The translations under genes were made by a program, and so were the position numbers. Shown in pieces: positions 49,439 to 59,098 of a stretch of DNA of 64,000 bases. The stretch's first letter is position 1; the number at the start of each line of letters is the position of its first letter. The stretch is from Ardenticatenaceae bacterium. GTDB taxonomy: Bacteria > Chloroflexota > Anaerolineae > Promineifilales > Promineifilaceae. The DNA is taken from positions 248,001 through 312,000 of the forward strand of contig JACKBN010000003.1 of NCBI GenBank assembly GCA_020634565.1, read 5' to 3'. The notes below the pieces were generated by a model that saw nothing but the letters and a program-made list of their open reading frames with translations, had not been told where the DNA came from and searched no databases.

Positions 49439-52410
49439 TGGAGAGTTTGCCTGAAATGAACGCTGTGGAAAATCAACCAAAAGACAATCGTCGTCGTTGG
49501 TTGTGGCTTATACCGGTAATTTTGCTTGTGCTGCTGTTGGGTGGCGTTATTGCCGTGCGCCAGATTGAAAAGAGCCATTGGGAAGCGGGGCAAACGGCCG
49601 TTGCTGCCGAGGATTGGGAAACGGCCGTTACCGAATTTAATGCTGTCGTTTACACGTGGCCACCCTTTTTGCGGCAGCACACCGCCGAAGCAACGGCGCT
49701 GCGTGGGCTCGCTTACTTTCAGCAAGACAAGCATCTGGCGGCTCTGCCCGATTTTGACGCGGCGCTGGCCCTGGACCCCAACCAGATCGATATTCTGGCG
49801 TATCGTTCCATCATTCATTTTGAGCAGGAGGCGTGGGAACAATCCCAAAGCGATGCTGAAGCGGCGTTGGCTCAGGCGGAACTGCTGCCCGATCATTTGC
49901 TGGCGCAGCTTAACGCGCAGCTGGCCCTACTGCCTGCGGAATTGGTGGCGGATGACGTGCGTGAAACGGCCGTTGCCGCCGCCCTCAATTTATCCAACTA
50001 TCTGCCAGCCGAGACGGTGGCTGAACTGTACACCTTGCAGGCGGAATACACCTTTGCATCGGAAGCAGACGCTACTCTGGCGGCAATTAACCAGGCGCTG
50101 ACGCTGGAAGCCGAGCTGACGCGCGCACAAGAAGCGCGGTTGCTGCCGGAGAAGGCACGTTTGTTGGCCCAGGCCGGACGCTGGCCCGATGCGCTGGCCA
50201 CAATTGAGACGGCGCTTGACCTGGGTGATGGGCTCAGTGAGCAAGAACAGGCGGCGCTGTATGCGCTGCGTGGGCAGCTTTATTTTAAGCAGGGGGATTT
50301 GGCAACGGCCGTTACCGCCGCCGAAAAAGCTCTGGATTTGGATGACTCATTGGGCTGGCCCCAGGCCATTTTAGCCTGGCAAGCGTACCGTGAGGCGGAC
50401 TATGAAATGGCCCAGGAATTGGCCGAAGCGGCTTTGCGCCAGGACGAGACGATTAGCCTGGCCTACACCGTGCAGGGGGCCATTCTCACCTGGCAGGGCA
50501 AGGTGCATGAAGCGCTGGACACGCTGGCCCTGGCACTGACGCATGATCCCACCGACGTCGAGGCGCTGGCGCTGCAAGCGTACAATTGGCGGGAGATTCA
50601 TGCTGTTGAAGAGATGGAGGAAGCGGTGGAAACGGCCGTTGCCGCCAACCCTGATGCGCCCGCTACCATTTGGGCTCAGGCAATCGCTGCGGCCGAAAAT
50701 AATGAATGGCCGTTGACGCTGGCTTTGATGAACCAGGCGATTGCTTTGGATAACGGCCGTCCTGAGTTTTACTACTACCGTGCTCCCTACTATCCGCTGG
50801 CGGCTGATTGGGAAAAAACGGTGGCTGATCTGGAGACCAGTCTGGCCCTGAACCCCGACTTTGTTCCCGCCATCGTTGGTCTGGCTTATACGCGTGGCGA
50901 CTATTATGATTACACCGATTTGGAAGCGATTCAGGAAGAGGTGCTGGCAGCCGCGCCCGACTGGTATGGCGCCCATCTGCTCTCAGGCTACTACTACGAA
51001 AACGTAGCGAAGGATAACGATTTGGCTTTGGCTGCCTACGAAAAAGCGATTGAACTGCTGCCGGATCGTCCGCGCGTTTATCTGGCACGCGCTTACTACT
51101 ACCTCTCTTTAGATGAATATGACAAGGCCCAGGCGGATTTTGAGACTGTCCTGGAAATGGATGAAACGGCTAGCTCAACCTATTACGGGTTAGCTTCGCT
51201 TGCTGGAGTCAACGATCAGGTTGAGTTGCAAGAAGAGTATCTGATGCAGGCCGTTGAGATTAGTAATAACAGTCCAGAAGCGCGCCTGGATTTGGCCTAC
51301 TATTACGTTATCGTAGAGGAGTTTGACAAGACGTGGCAGCTGGCCAATCAGATTATTGCCGAGGATGAAACCAACGCGGGTGCTTATCTTTTACGCGCTA
51401 TTGTGCACACGGTAGAAGGTAACAATCGGCAGGCCCTCCTTGAAATTGACGAGGCTTTGGAGTTACAGCCTTCTCTTGTGTTGGCCTATTTTGTGAAGTC
51501 AGAAGCGCTGCTGGCCGAGGAACGTTTTTTTGAAGCTGCCAGAGCTGTGGAAACGGTTTGGCAGTACGAGCCGGATGCCTATGAAGTGCACCAACAGCTG
51601 TTTTCTATCGCTATCCAAGAAGAGGAGTTTGCCGAGGCCGAGCGGCAGTATCATTTGTGGCTGTCGGCCAGGCCTGAATATGAAACTGGTTATGAAGTTC
51701 AGGCCAACATGGAGCTGATGCTGGGCCATTTTGAGGATGCCGCGGCCACTTTTACCGCTGGTCTGGCTGAAGATGAAGGCGCTGAAAAGCTGCTGTTTGG
51801 TCGGGCGCTGGCCTATTTGAATTTAGAGGATAGCGACGGTTACCGGGCTGATTTTGAGCAGCTGGTGACGGTTGGCTCGACCATTGAGATTATCAGCAAT
51901 GCCGAATATTGGTTGGCCGTGGATGATGGCTTGCTGGTGGCGGTTGATGGTTTGGCCACCTACACGGATGAAGATCTTGGTTTCCAAATTTCATACCCGG
52001 CGGAGTGGGAACGGCCGTTGCTTGGCCCTGAGGATGAATACGATTTTGTCGTGTTCCTGGATTCGGCAGAGGGGTATGTTCTGGTTGATCTTTTGATTTT
52101 GGACGGTGCCTTTGGCTTAACGCTGAACGATATCGCCACGATTCTCAACGAGAATGCGCGGCAGACACCGGGCTTGCGTGTTCAAAACACGGGTTACAGT
52201 GAAATTGGCGGCGTGGCTACCTACTTTCAGCAGTACCGCTTAACCGTGCAAGATGGGTTGGGCAACGATGAAGTGATAGAAGGTCGCCAATATATTGTTT
52301 TGCGAGGCAGCAGTGTGTGGTTCTTTACCGTGGAGTCTTCTGAAGGATTGTTCGCCCCCAATGAGGCAACAATCGAAGCAATTATCGCTTCGATTCAGTT
52401 CTTGCCATAG
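49438..52410 (+). CDS. Membrane-anchored TPR protein with C-terminal PsbP-like domain
   Basis: 990 residues. One N-terminal membrane segment (about 22-40), then about twenty TPR-like helical hairpins (EAGQTAVAAEDWETAVTEF and many similar) to about residue 830, and a C-terminal domain starting DEDLGFQISYPAEWERP, like those in the lipoproteins at 28445 and 47228. The TPRs should face outward from the N-in, C-out topology. TAATG overlap with the solute-binding gene shows one transcript. Probably a scaffold for extracellular protein assembly or peptide uptake; the role is inference. Confidence 0.85.
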   Translation: MESLPEMNAVENQPKDNRRRWLWLIPVILLVLLLGGVIAVRQIEKSHWEAGQTAVAAEDWETAVTEFNAVVYTWPPFLRQHTAEATALRGLAYFQQDKHLAALPDFDAALALDPNQIDILAYRSIIHFEQEAWEQSQSDAEAALAQAELLPDHLLAQLNAQLALLPAELVADDVRETAVAAALNLSNYLPAETVAELYTLQAEYTFASEADATLAAINQALTLEAELTRAQEARLLPEKARLLAQAGRWPDALATIETALDLGDGLSEQEQAALYALRGQLYFKQGDLATAVTAAEKALDLDDSLGWPQAILAWQAYREADYEMAQELAEAALRQDETISLAYTVQGAILTWQGKVHEALDTLALALTHDPTDVEALALQAYNWREIHAVEEMEEAVETAVAANPDAPATIWAQAIAAAENNEWPLTLALMNQAIALDNGRPEFYYYRAPYYPLAADWEKTVADLETSLALNPDFVPAIVGLAYTRGDYYDYTDLEAIQEEVLAAAPDWYGAHLLSGYYYENVAKDNDLALAAYEKAIELLPDRPRVYLARAYYYLSLDEYDKAQADFETVLEMDETASSTYYGLASLAGVNDQVELQEEYLMQAVEISNNSPEARLDLAYYYVIVEEFDKTWQLANQIIAEDETNAGAYLLRAIVHTVEGNNRQALLEIDEALELQPSLVLAYFVKSEALLAEERFFEAARAVETVWQYEPDAYEVHQQLFSIAIQEEEFAEAERQYHLWLSARPEYETGYEVQANMELMLGHFEDAAATFTAGLAEDEGAEKLLFGRALAYLNLEDSDGYRADFEQLVTVGSTIEIISNAEYWLAVDDGLLVAVDGLATYTDEDLGFQISYPAEWERPLLGPEDEYDFVVFLDSAEGYVLVDLLILDGAFGLTLNDIATILNENARQTPGLRVQNTGYSEIGGVATYFQQYRLTVQDGLGNDEVIEGRQYIVLRGSSVWFFTVESSEGLFAPNEATIEAIIASIQFLP

Positions 52411-52444
52411 AATAATTTCGCCTTAGCTGAATAAATGAGAGCTG

Positions 52445-52486
52445 CGCGGGCCAATGGTATGAGTTTACCATTGGCTCGCGTTTTTT
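52445..52486 (+). terminator. Intrinsic terminator after the TPR gene
   Basis: Stem CGCGGGCCAATGGTA / TACCATTGGCTCGCG (one G-U) with a six-base loop, then six T residues. Confidence 0.9.
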
Positions 52487-52489
52487 GTC

Positions 52490-52518
52490 TTGACGGCCGT
52501 TTCCGACCGTCGTACACT
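52490..52518 (+). promoter_or_regulatory. Promoter of the SulP-rhodanese gene
   Basis: TTGACG (52490-52495) and TACACT (52513-52518), spacer 17. The -35 hexamer runs into an ACGGCCGT palindrome (52493-52500). It follows directly after the terminator. Confidence 0.6.
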
Positions 52519-52563
52519 CGAATAGTCTGTAACTCGCGAGGAAAAAAAGAAGGAGCTGCGTTC

Positions 52564-54741
52564 ATGTTCGCCAAACTGGGAGCTAGAATCAATGTTCAGC
52601 AATCAGTTGCACCGGCAATTCATTATTTAAAACGCCCCATTCGGCTCTTCCGCACCTATGATCGTGTAAATTTACGTCCTGATCTTATCGCCGGACTGAC
52701 CGTCGCCGTTATTTTGTTGCCGCAGTCTATTGCGTTTACGCTGGTGGCTGAACTGCCGCCACAGATGGGATTGTATGCCGCCATCATAGGGGCCATTGTG
52801 GGTGCGCTGTGGGGTTCGTCCAACCAGATGCACACGGGGCCAGCCAATGCTATCTCTTTGCTAATTGCCAGTTCGTTAACGGCCGTTGTTGCCCCCGGCA
52901 CCTCTCAATATGTGGTGGCCGCTGGCATGATGGCCTTGATGGTTGGTGTGTTCCAGTTGGCCATGGGTTTGGTGCGGTTGGGCATGTTGGTGAACTTTGT
53001 TTCCCATTCTGTCATCGTGGGCTTTGCTAGCGGTGCTGGCGTTTTGATTGCCCTTAAGCAGCTGCAACCATTTTTGGGGCTGCCCTCTGGCGGGTCGGGC
53101 ACCATCGGCACATTGACAAAAATAGTGAACGATCTGCCTGATTTGCATTTGCCCACAACGGCCGTTGGCGTAGGCACAATCATCCTCATTTTAGCCGTGC
53201 GGCGCATCAACCGGCGGTTACCGGCCCCGCTGCTGGTGATGGTTTTGGCCTCGCTGGTAGTCTTCTTCCTGAAGCTGGATGAGCAAAATGTGGCGGTTAT
53301 TGGTCAGCTGCAAGCGACGCTGCCGCCTCTGGCCGATTTGCCGCTGTTCAATTTGGATTTGATCAGCAAATTGTCTGCGGGGGCGCTGGCTGTGGGGGCC
53401 ATTGGTCTGGTCGAAACGGCCGCCATTACCCGCTCTGTTGCCGCTCAAACCGGTCAGCGGCTGGACAGCAATCAGGAGTTTGTGGGGCAGGGCATGGCCA
53501 ATATTTTAATGGGCTTCTTTTCCGGTTATGCGGGTGCCGGTTCGTTTTCGCGATCGGCCGTCAACTTTACCGCCGGAGCCAAAACGCCCATGGCCGCCAT
53601 TTTTTCTGGCGTGTTTATGCTCATTGCTCTGTTTACCCTCGCTCCGCTGGCGGCTTACCTGCCCATTTCTGCCCTCTCGGGCGTACTCATCATTACCGCC
53701 TACGGCATGATCGACCAGACAGAAATCGCCCGCATCTGGCGCAGCCATCCTGGAGATGCGGCCATCATGGTAATGACCCTGGTGGGGACGCTCTTTTTGG
53801 CGATTGAGTTTGCCGTTTTGCTGGGCATCATCTTTTCGCTCATCCTCTACATTTGGCGCACCAGCACCCCGCGAATCCAGGCGGTTTTGCCAGATGACAA
53901 ATTTAGCCACTTTATTTATCGACCGGATCGGGAGCCTTGCCCGCAGTTGGCGATTATCGAAGTGTATGGCGATTTGTACTTTGGCGCAGTGAACTACGTC
54001 GAAGAATTCATTACCGCCTATGCCGATGCGCACCCGGATCAGCGTTATTTGCTTATGCGCCTGGATCATGTGAATACCTGCGATTTTAGCGGCATTCACA
54101 TGTTGGAGAGCGTGGTGCGTTCTTACCGCGACCAGGGTGGCGATGTGTTTATGGTGGGCACCAATTACCGTGTAGAACAGATGATGCTCTCCTCCCAATT
54201 TGACTCCTTTTTGGGCGCAGATCACATTTTGAGTGAGGATGAGGCGCTGGGGAAGATTTTTTACCAGGAGCTTGATCCAGCTGTGTGCATTTATGAATGT
54301 CCGATTCGGGCCTTTCGTGAATGCCAGAATTTGCCCAAGCGGATTGATGTGGCTGACATTCCGCTGCTCAGCGAAACGGAAATGGATCACATCATGTCTA
54401 TGGAGCCTTTGCAGCTTTGGGATCGCCTGCACGCACCTGAGGAGAGAAATGGCAAGGCTGCTTTGGAAACGGCCGTTCCCTACGTCGTTGATGTGCGTGA
54501 GCCGCGTGAATACAAACAGGGGCATATTGCCGAGGCTAGATTGGTGCCGTTGTCCACAATCTTGTCAGCCAAGGTGAAGCTACCAGCAGATAGACAAATT
54601 GTGCTGGTTTGCCGAAGCGGCCGTCGCAGTCGGCGTGCCGCAGCCGCTTTACAAAATATTGGCTGCATGAATGTTCAGATTCTGCAAGGGGGCATGCTGG
54701 CCTGGAATTCGGCTGGCTTACTAGAGGCGGTGGAGTTTTAA
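52564..54741 (+). CDS. SulP anion transporter fused to STAS and rhodanese domains
   Basis: 725 residues. SulP membrane domain (about 40-420): DLIAGLTVAVILLPQSIAF, GPANAISLL, GAGSFSRSAVNFTAGAKTP. STAS domain (about 450-570) with DHVNTCDFSGIHMLE. A linker with several Cys (ELDPAVCIYECPIRAFRECQ, about 580-600). A C-terminal rhodanese (about 640-725) with DVREPREYKQGH and the active-site loop CRSGRRS, C683. The rhodanese suggests handling of sulfate, thiosulfate or sulfane sulfur. Start at 52564 has AAGGAG; the further upstream frame overlaps the terminator. Four bases before glpX. Confidence 0.92.
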   Translation: MFAKLGARINVQQSVAPAIHYLKRPIRLFRTYDRVNLRPDLIAGLTVAVILLPQSIAFTLVAELPPQMGLYAAIIGAIVGALWGSSNQMHTGPANAISLLIASSLTAVVAPGTSQYVVAAGMMALMVGVFQLAMGLVRLGMLVNFVSHSVIVGFASGAGVLIALKQLQPFLGLPSGGSGTIGTLTKIVNDLPDLHLPTTAVGVGTIILILAVRRINRRLPAPLLVMVLASLVVFFLKLDEQNVAVIGQLQATLPPLADLPLFNLDLISKLSAGALAVGAIGLVETAAITRSVAAQTGQRLDSNQEFVGQGMANILMGFFSGYAGAGSFSRSAVNFTAGAKTPMAAIFSGVFMLIALFTLAPLAAYLPISALSGVLIITAYGMIDQTEIARIWRSHPGDAAIMVMTLVGTLFLAIEFAVLLGIIFSLILYIWRTSTPRIQAVLPDDKFSHFIYRPDREPCPQLAIIEVYGDLYFGAVNYVEEFITAYADAHPDQRYLLMRLDHVNTCDFSGIHMLESVVRSYRDQGGDVFMVGTNYRVEQMMLSSQFDSFLGADHILSEDEALGKIFYQELDPAVCIYECPIRAFRECQNLPKRIDVADIPLLSETEMDHIMSMEPLQLWDRLHAPEERNGKAALETAVPYVVDVREPREYKQGHIAEARLVPLSTILSAKVKLPADRQIVLVCRSGRRSRRAAAALQNIGCMNVQILQGGMLAWNSAGLLEAVEF

Positions 54742-54745
54742 TCAA

Positions 54746-55738
54746 ATGAACGAAATAACCACACACACTTTTGATGAACAGTTATCGCGGAATGTCGGCC
54801 TGGATTTGGTCCGGGTGACCGAAACCACAGCGCTGGCAGCCGGCTCCTGGGTGGGTTCTGGCGATTTTGCCAATGCCCATCGCGCCGCCACGCGGGCCAT
54901 GGCCGACGCGCTCAACACGCTGGAAATGAACGGGCACATTGTCATCGGCGAGGAAGATCGGCTGGGGGAAGATTCGCCCTTATGCAGTGGGCAATCCGTA
55001 GGCACCGGGCAGGGTCCCGAAGTCGATATTTTGGTCGATCCGATTGACGGCACCAACCTGCTCATTAATGGCAAGCCTGGTGCCGTCTCGGTGGTGGGAA
55101 TAGCCCCCCGTGGCACGGTTTGGTCTCCTGTCTCTGCCCGCTACATGGAAAAAATTGTTGTCGATCAGCGGGCGGCGGCGGCGTTGGTACCCCAGTGTAT
55201 GGATGCTCCTGCGGCCTGGACGTTGGCGCTGATTGCCCGGCACAAAAAAAAGTCCGTGCGCGATTTGTCGGTGATTGTTCTGGAACGCTCGCGTAACCAG
55301 GATTTGATAGAGGAAATTCGTGAATGTGGCGCGCGCGTTCTGCTGCGCGAAGAGGGGGATGCCGAGGGTGCGCTGATTGCCGCCACCAACGACACCGATG
55401 TGGATGTGTTGATGGGCATTGGTGGCGTGTCTCAAGGGGTATTGGCTGCCTGTGCGGTAAAAGCGTCTGGCGGGGCGATGCTGGCGCGGCTGCGCCCGCA
55501 AGACGAAGCGGAGCGGGAAAGCATTCGCAAAGCTGGTTTGGATGAGAACCGCATTTTGTCCTGCTCAGAGCTGGTGAACAGCAACCAAATCTTTTTTGCG
55601 GCTACCAGCATTACCGGCGGTGCGCTAATGCGAGCCATGCAGTTTTGGGGCAACTATGCATCAACCCATTCGCTGCTAATTCGCTCGGAAACCGGCACGC
55701 GGCGCATTATTCATGCGGAACACGGCACGCACCTGTAA
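54746..55738 (+). CDS. glpX: Fructose-1,6-bisphosphatase, class II (GlpX)
   Basis: Gluconeogenic phosphatase, 330 residues. Seen: ETTALAAGSWVGSGD, VIGEEDRLGED (metal Glu), DPIDGTNLLINGKPGAVSV (metal Asp pair), VLMGIGGVSQGVLAACAVK. Starts four bases after the SulP stop, so co-transcription is likely although a functional link is not obvious. Convergent with the next gene. Confidence 0.95.
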   Translation: MNEITTHTFDEQLSRNVGLDLVRVTETTALAAGSWVGSGDFANAHRAATRAMADALNTLEMNGHIVIGEEDRLGEDSPLCSGQSVGTGQGPEVDILVDPIDGTNLLINGKPGAVSVVGIAPRGTVWSPVSARYMEKIVVDQRAAAALVPQCMDAPAAWTLALIARHKKKSVRDLSVIVLERSRNQDLIEEIRECGARVLLREEGDAEGALIAATNDTDVDVLMGIGGVSQGVLAACAVKASGGAMLARLRPQDEAERESIRKAGLDENRILSCSELVNSNQIFFAATSITGGALMRAMQFWGNYASTHSLLIRSETGTRRIIHAEHGTHL

Positions 55739-55751
55739 ACCCTTTGCGAAA

Positions 55752-56234
55752 TTATTGTTCTGGGGAGGGAGACGGCCGTATTCCATACGACTGCAACGTT
55801 TCCGGATGGAAGAGCCAGGCCAGCCCCAACAGCGGCTGGAGCAGCGGGAAAAAGCCGTAATCAATGCCAAATAAACGCCAAACGGTGCTGCCGATCAGCT
55901 CCGGGTTGATGATGCTCCACGTACCCACAATCAAAGTCATCAGCGATTCAAAGCCCAAAACCAAGACGGATAACCACCACGCCCAGCGCCGACGATAGGC
56001 AAAGCCAATCGTGGCCGTGAGGTAGCACAAGGCTGCCACTGCGCTAAGAGCTGGGCCAGTGTAACTAACCACATCTTCTTTCAGGAACAGTTGGTAGACG
56101 GAACGAAAGCCGGTTGAAAGGGCCAAAACCGGGTAAGAAACGGCCAAAACGGTGCCCGCCCGCCGAATAAAGGGAGAGCGCACATCTTGCGGCATTTCTG
56201 GTGTGTTGGTTGTTTGAACAGATTGTTGCTTCAT
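55752..56234 (-). CDS. Four-helix membrane protein, unknown function
   Basis: 160 residues with about four hydrophobic segments (AGTVLAVSYPVLALSTGF, ALSAVAALCYLTATIGFAY, WWLSVLVLGFESLMTLIVGTW, FFPLLQPLLGLAWLF). No family recognised. The ATG at 56234 gives a polar N-terminal tail; the longer frame offers no better ribosome site. Convergent with glpX, ending 13 bases from it. Confidence 0.65.
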   Translation of the reverse strand: MKQQSVQTTNTPEMPQDVRSPFIRRAGTVLAVSYPVLALSTGFRSVYQLFLKEDVVSYTGPALSAVAALCYLTATIGFAYRRRWAWWLSVLVLGFESLMTLIVGTWSIINPELIGSTVWRLFGIDYGFFPLLQPLLGLAWLFHPETLQSYGIRPSPSPEQ

Positions 56235-56331
56235 AACCGTGATTTTATCACGAAGACTGCACATTTCCCCTAGAAATTAAGGGAAGCAAACGATTTAATG
56301 GTGGACCCGAATTTGCATATCCCTTTTAAGT

Positions 56332-56440
56332 GGAGAACGGAAAGTAACTTTAAATCAAATGCAAAGATGTGCTTCCGTTCTCCTTGTAAGTAAATGCCTT
56401 ATGGCCTTTGGTTACTTAAGCAACTTTCCGGCATTTACTT
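56332..56440. repeat. Two tandem long-loop hairpins
   Basis: Stem 1: GGAGAACGGAA (56332-56342) with TTCCGTTCTCC (56373-56383). Stem 2: AAGTAAATGCC (56388-56398) with GGCATTTACTT (56430-56440). They lie between two divergent genes and precede the DUF2270 gene by about 70 bases. Confidence 0.65.
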
Positions 56441-56507
56441 AAGTTGGCACTAGATTAAAATAGAACGGGAAGAAACCTATCTTGCGCTATGATAAAAAGA
56501 GGAAACT

Positions 56508-57593
56508 ATGGAACAACCACCGGACAACAATTCAGCTGATTTTATGTACTCACTGCCCTCAAAAAATACAGATTTGGAGCACGTTTGGGAATTTGCCGGG
56601 CAGCATTTGGACAGCGGTAATTTCACCAACGCGATGGTGCATTTTTATCGGGGTGAAGTGACGCGCTCCAACGTTTGGCGGCAGCGGCTGGATGCAACCA
56701 CCAACTGGGCCGTGATTACGACGGGTGCGGCGCTAACCTTCGTGTTTAGCGATGCTGGCCATACCGCCTCCATTTTGTTAATTGATTCTTTTTTTGTCCT
56801 GCTTTTTCTGTTCATCGAGGCGCGCCGATACCGATATTATGAATTATGGACGAATCGGGTGCGCTTGATGGAGAAAAACTTTTTTGTGGGGTTGCTCTCG
56901 CCACCCTTTATGCCGCACGCAGAGTGGGCGGACAAAATTACTGAAAGCCTAAACAATCCCCGGTTTCCCATTGGCCTTATGGAAGCATTGGGCCGGCGTT
57001 ATCGGCGTAACTATGCACCCATTTTTTTGATTCTGGCAGGAAGCTGGATAGGAAAAACCTACATGCACCCGGATTCGATCGTGACTTTGGAAGAATTTGT
57101 GGCGCGCTCGGCAATGGGGCCGATTTCTGGCTGGATTGTTTTGGCTATGGGTTTTCTCTTTAATGGCGCTTTGATTGCGCTGGGTTTGTTTACCGCAGGT
57201 TTACGCGAGACGCAGGGTGAAATTTTGTCCGATACTACTTCTCGCTGGAGCAGCATTTTGCACAAGTTCCGTCGGTTAACGTGGGACACGTTTGAAACGG
57301 ATTTGCCGCGTTTGGCTCGTTTTGATACGCGCAAGCAGCTAGCCTACATTATCTCAGACAAAATTGAAGAGGTGAGTAAGCTGCTGATGCAGGAACTGGG
57401 GCGTGGGGTCACGCTGATTAACGCGAAGGGGATGTACACGGGCAAAGAGCACGGCGTGCTGATGTGTGCCCTGGAATCGCGGCAAAAGGCGCTGCTGCGG
57501 CGCATGGTTTCCCAGGCTGATCCGCATGCCTTTGTGATTATTACTCCGGTAGAGGATGTGCGCGGCGGTGGTTTTCGGCCGTTGGAAACGTAA
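56508..57593 (+). CDS. DUF2270 membrane protein with C-terminal DUF2179-like domain
   Basis: 361 residues. N-terminal DUF2270 part (about 35-240): MVHFYRGEVTRSNVWRQRLD, TTNWAVITTGA, EARRYRYYELW, GLLSPPF, with four membrane segments. The last about 75 residues (GRGVTLINAKGMYTGKEHGVLMC, DPHAFVIITPVEDVRGGGF) match the DUF2179 domain found at the end of YitT proteins. The fusion suggests a ligand-controlled membrane protein. AGGAAA precedes the ATG. Confidence 0.82.
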   Translation: MEQPPDNNSADFMYSLPSKNTDLEHVWEFAGQHLDSGNFTNAMVHFYRGEVTRSNVWRQRLDATTNWAVITTGAALTFVFSDAGHTASILLIDSFFVLLFLFIEARRYRYYELWTNRVRLMEKNFFVGLLSPPFMPHAEWADKITESLNNPRFPIGLMEALGRRYRRNYAPIFLILAGSWIGKTYMHPDSIVTLEEFVARSAMGPISGWIVLAMGFLFNGALIALGLFTAGLRETQGEILSDTTSRWSSILHKFRRLTWDTFETDLPRLARFDTRKQLAYIISDKIEEVSKLLMQELGRGVTLINAKGMYTGKEHGVLMCALESRQKALLRRMVSQADPHAFVIITPVEDVRGGGFRPLET

Positions 57594-57613
57594 TGTTTGT
57601 GTGAGGAGTTGCT

Positions 57614-59083
57614 ATGTCTGAATTTCGCCCCGAAAATGAACCGCTGGTAGCAATGCCAGAGCCAAAACCAGAACGGCCGAATGGCTGTCGTGTAGTTGTG
57701 ACCCTGATTGTTGTTTTTGCCCTGATCGTCACGTCGGCTAGCGGGGCCATCTGGTATTTTTTCTTTCGGGAGCAGCCCCAGCCGGATGAAGCAGTGGTGC
57801 CTATTGTGGAGGAAACGGCCGTTCCCCTCGAATCGACCGCCGAGAGTATTGCCGAAACGGAACCAGACCTCGCGCCCACTATTGCTTCTCCGGTTAACGA
57901 GGGCGAGGTGGTTAATCGCATCGCTTATATTGACGATGAGGGCCAAATCGTGGCCATTTCCCCCGATGGCAGCGATGTGCAGCAGCTTACGGATGCGCCG
58001 CTGCGGTTTCAGTTTCCAGCTTGGTCGCCCGACGGCCGTTCCGTGGCGGCCATCGGGGCAAATCGTGCCGGGGCTGGCATTTTTGTGCTGCCGGATGGTG
58101 CTGACCAGAACCGGTCACTTGAGCCGCTTTATGTGGATGGCGAGCAAGCCCCGTTTTATCTGTACTGGTCACCCGACAGCCGCCAGGTCGCTTTTCTGGC
58201 CAGCGCACCCAACGGCATGGGGCTGCATCTGGTGCAGGCCGACGGCTCGGCCGACAGCCAACTGCTTACCATTGGCGGTCCGCTGTATTGGCAGTGGAGT
58301 GCGGACAGCCAGTCGATGTTTGTCCACAGCGGCTTTTCGGGCGAAGCGGCCCGCCTGGAGTTAATTGCCACGGATAGTGATGGCAATGGCGACACCGTGG
58401 CGGCTCCTGGCTTTTTTCAGGCACCGGGGATTTCGGTAGACGGCCGTTATCTGGCCTATGCCGAAGTTATGAACGGCAACAACAGCCAGCTGGTGATTGT
58501 AGACCGGGAATCGGACACGATGGTGACGCAGCGTCATGCGGGTCAGGTGGCAATGGCCTGGAGCCCGTCGGCTAACCAACTCGCCTTTACCAGCGGCACC
58601 GAGGCGGGCAGTTCCGCTTTTATTGGGCCGCTGCGGCTGATGGATGCGGTGACCGGAGACGTGCGGGTCATTAGTGATGAGCCCATCATTGCTTTTTTCT
58701 GGTCGCCAGACGGCCGTTTTCTGGCCGCGTTGAGTATTGCTCGCAGCAATGAAGGTGACATCAATGCGCAGCTGGAAAAGGAACCGCTCAGCAAGCCCGG
58801 CTTGCAGCAAAATTTGCCCCAACTGCGCCTGCTGGTCTATGATGTTAATGAAGATGAGGGACGGGTGTTGTTAAGTTTTGTGCCCACATTTACCTTTGCT
58901 TCCCAACTGCTGCCTTTCTTTGACCAGTACGCCCTCAGCCACCGGCTTTGGTCACCGGACAGCAGTGCGCTGGTGCTGGCAATGATAGAAGACGGCCGTA
59001 ATCAAATCTTCATTATCAACACGGCAACAGGGCAAAAACGGTATTTGGCCGATGGGCAGATGCCGTTCTGGAGTCCACGCTAA
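57614..59083 (+). CDS. Membrane-anchored TolB-like beta-propeller
   Basis: 489 residues. One membrane segment (about 27-55), an acidic linker, then a WD40/PD40-like propeller with repeated SPDG blades (AWSPDGRSVAAIG, YWSPDSRQVAFLA, WSADSQSMFVHS, FWSPDGRFLAALS, LWSPDSSALVLAM, FWSPR). Outside-facing. Several SPDGR segments are encoded by the ACGGCCGT palindrome. 20 bases after the DUF2270 gene, with GAGGAG. Confidence 0.85.
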   Translation: MSEFRPENEPLVAMPEPKPERPNGCRVVVTLIVVFALIVTSASGAIWYFFFREQPQPDEAVVPIVEETAVPLESTAESIAETEPDLAPTIASPVNEGEVVNRIAYIDDEGQIVAISPDGSDVQQLTDAPLRFQFPAWSPDGRSVAAIGANRAGAGIFVLPDGADQNRSLEPLYVDGEQAPFYLYWSPDSRQVAFLASAPNGMGLHLVQADGSADSQLLTIGGPLYWQWSADSQSMFVHSGFSGEAARLELIATDSDGNGDTVAAPGFFQAPGISVDGRYLAYAEVMNGNNSQLVIVDRESDTMVTQRHAGQVAMAWSPSANQLAFTSGTEAGSSAFIGPLRLMDAVTGDVRVISDEPIIAFFWSPDGRFLAALSIARSNEGDINAQLEKEPLSKPGLQQNLPQLRLLVYDVNEDEGRVLLSFVPTFTFASQLLPFFDQYALSHRLWSPDSSALVLAMIEDGRNQIFIINTATGQKRYLADGQMPFWSPR

Positions 59084-59098
59084 ATTTGGAGAACCCTT

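Noticed and set aside
53506..54525. Open frame of 339 codons opposite the SulP gene
   Set aside because: His- and Gly-rich antisense shadow with no recognisable domain.
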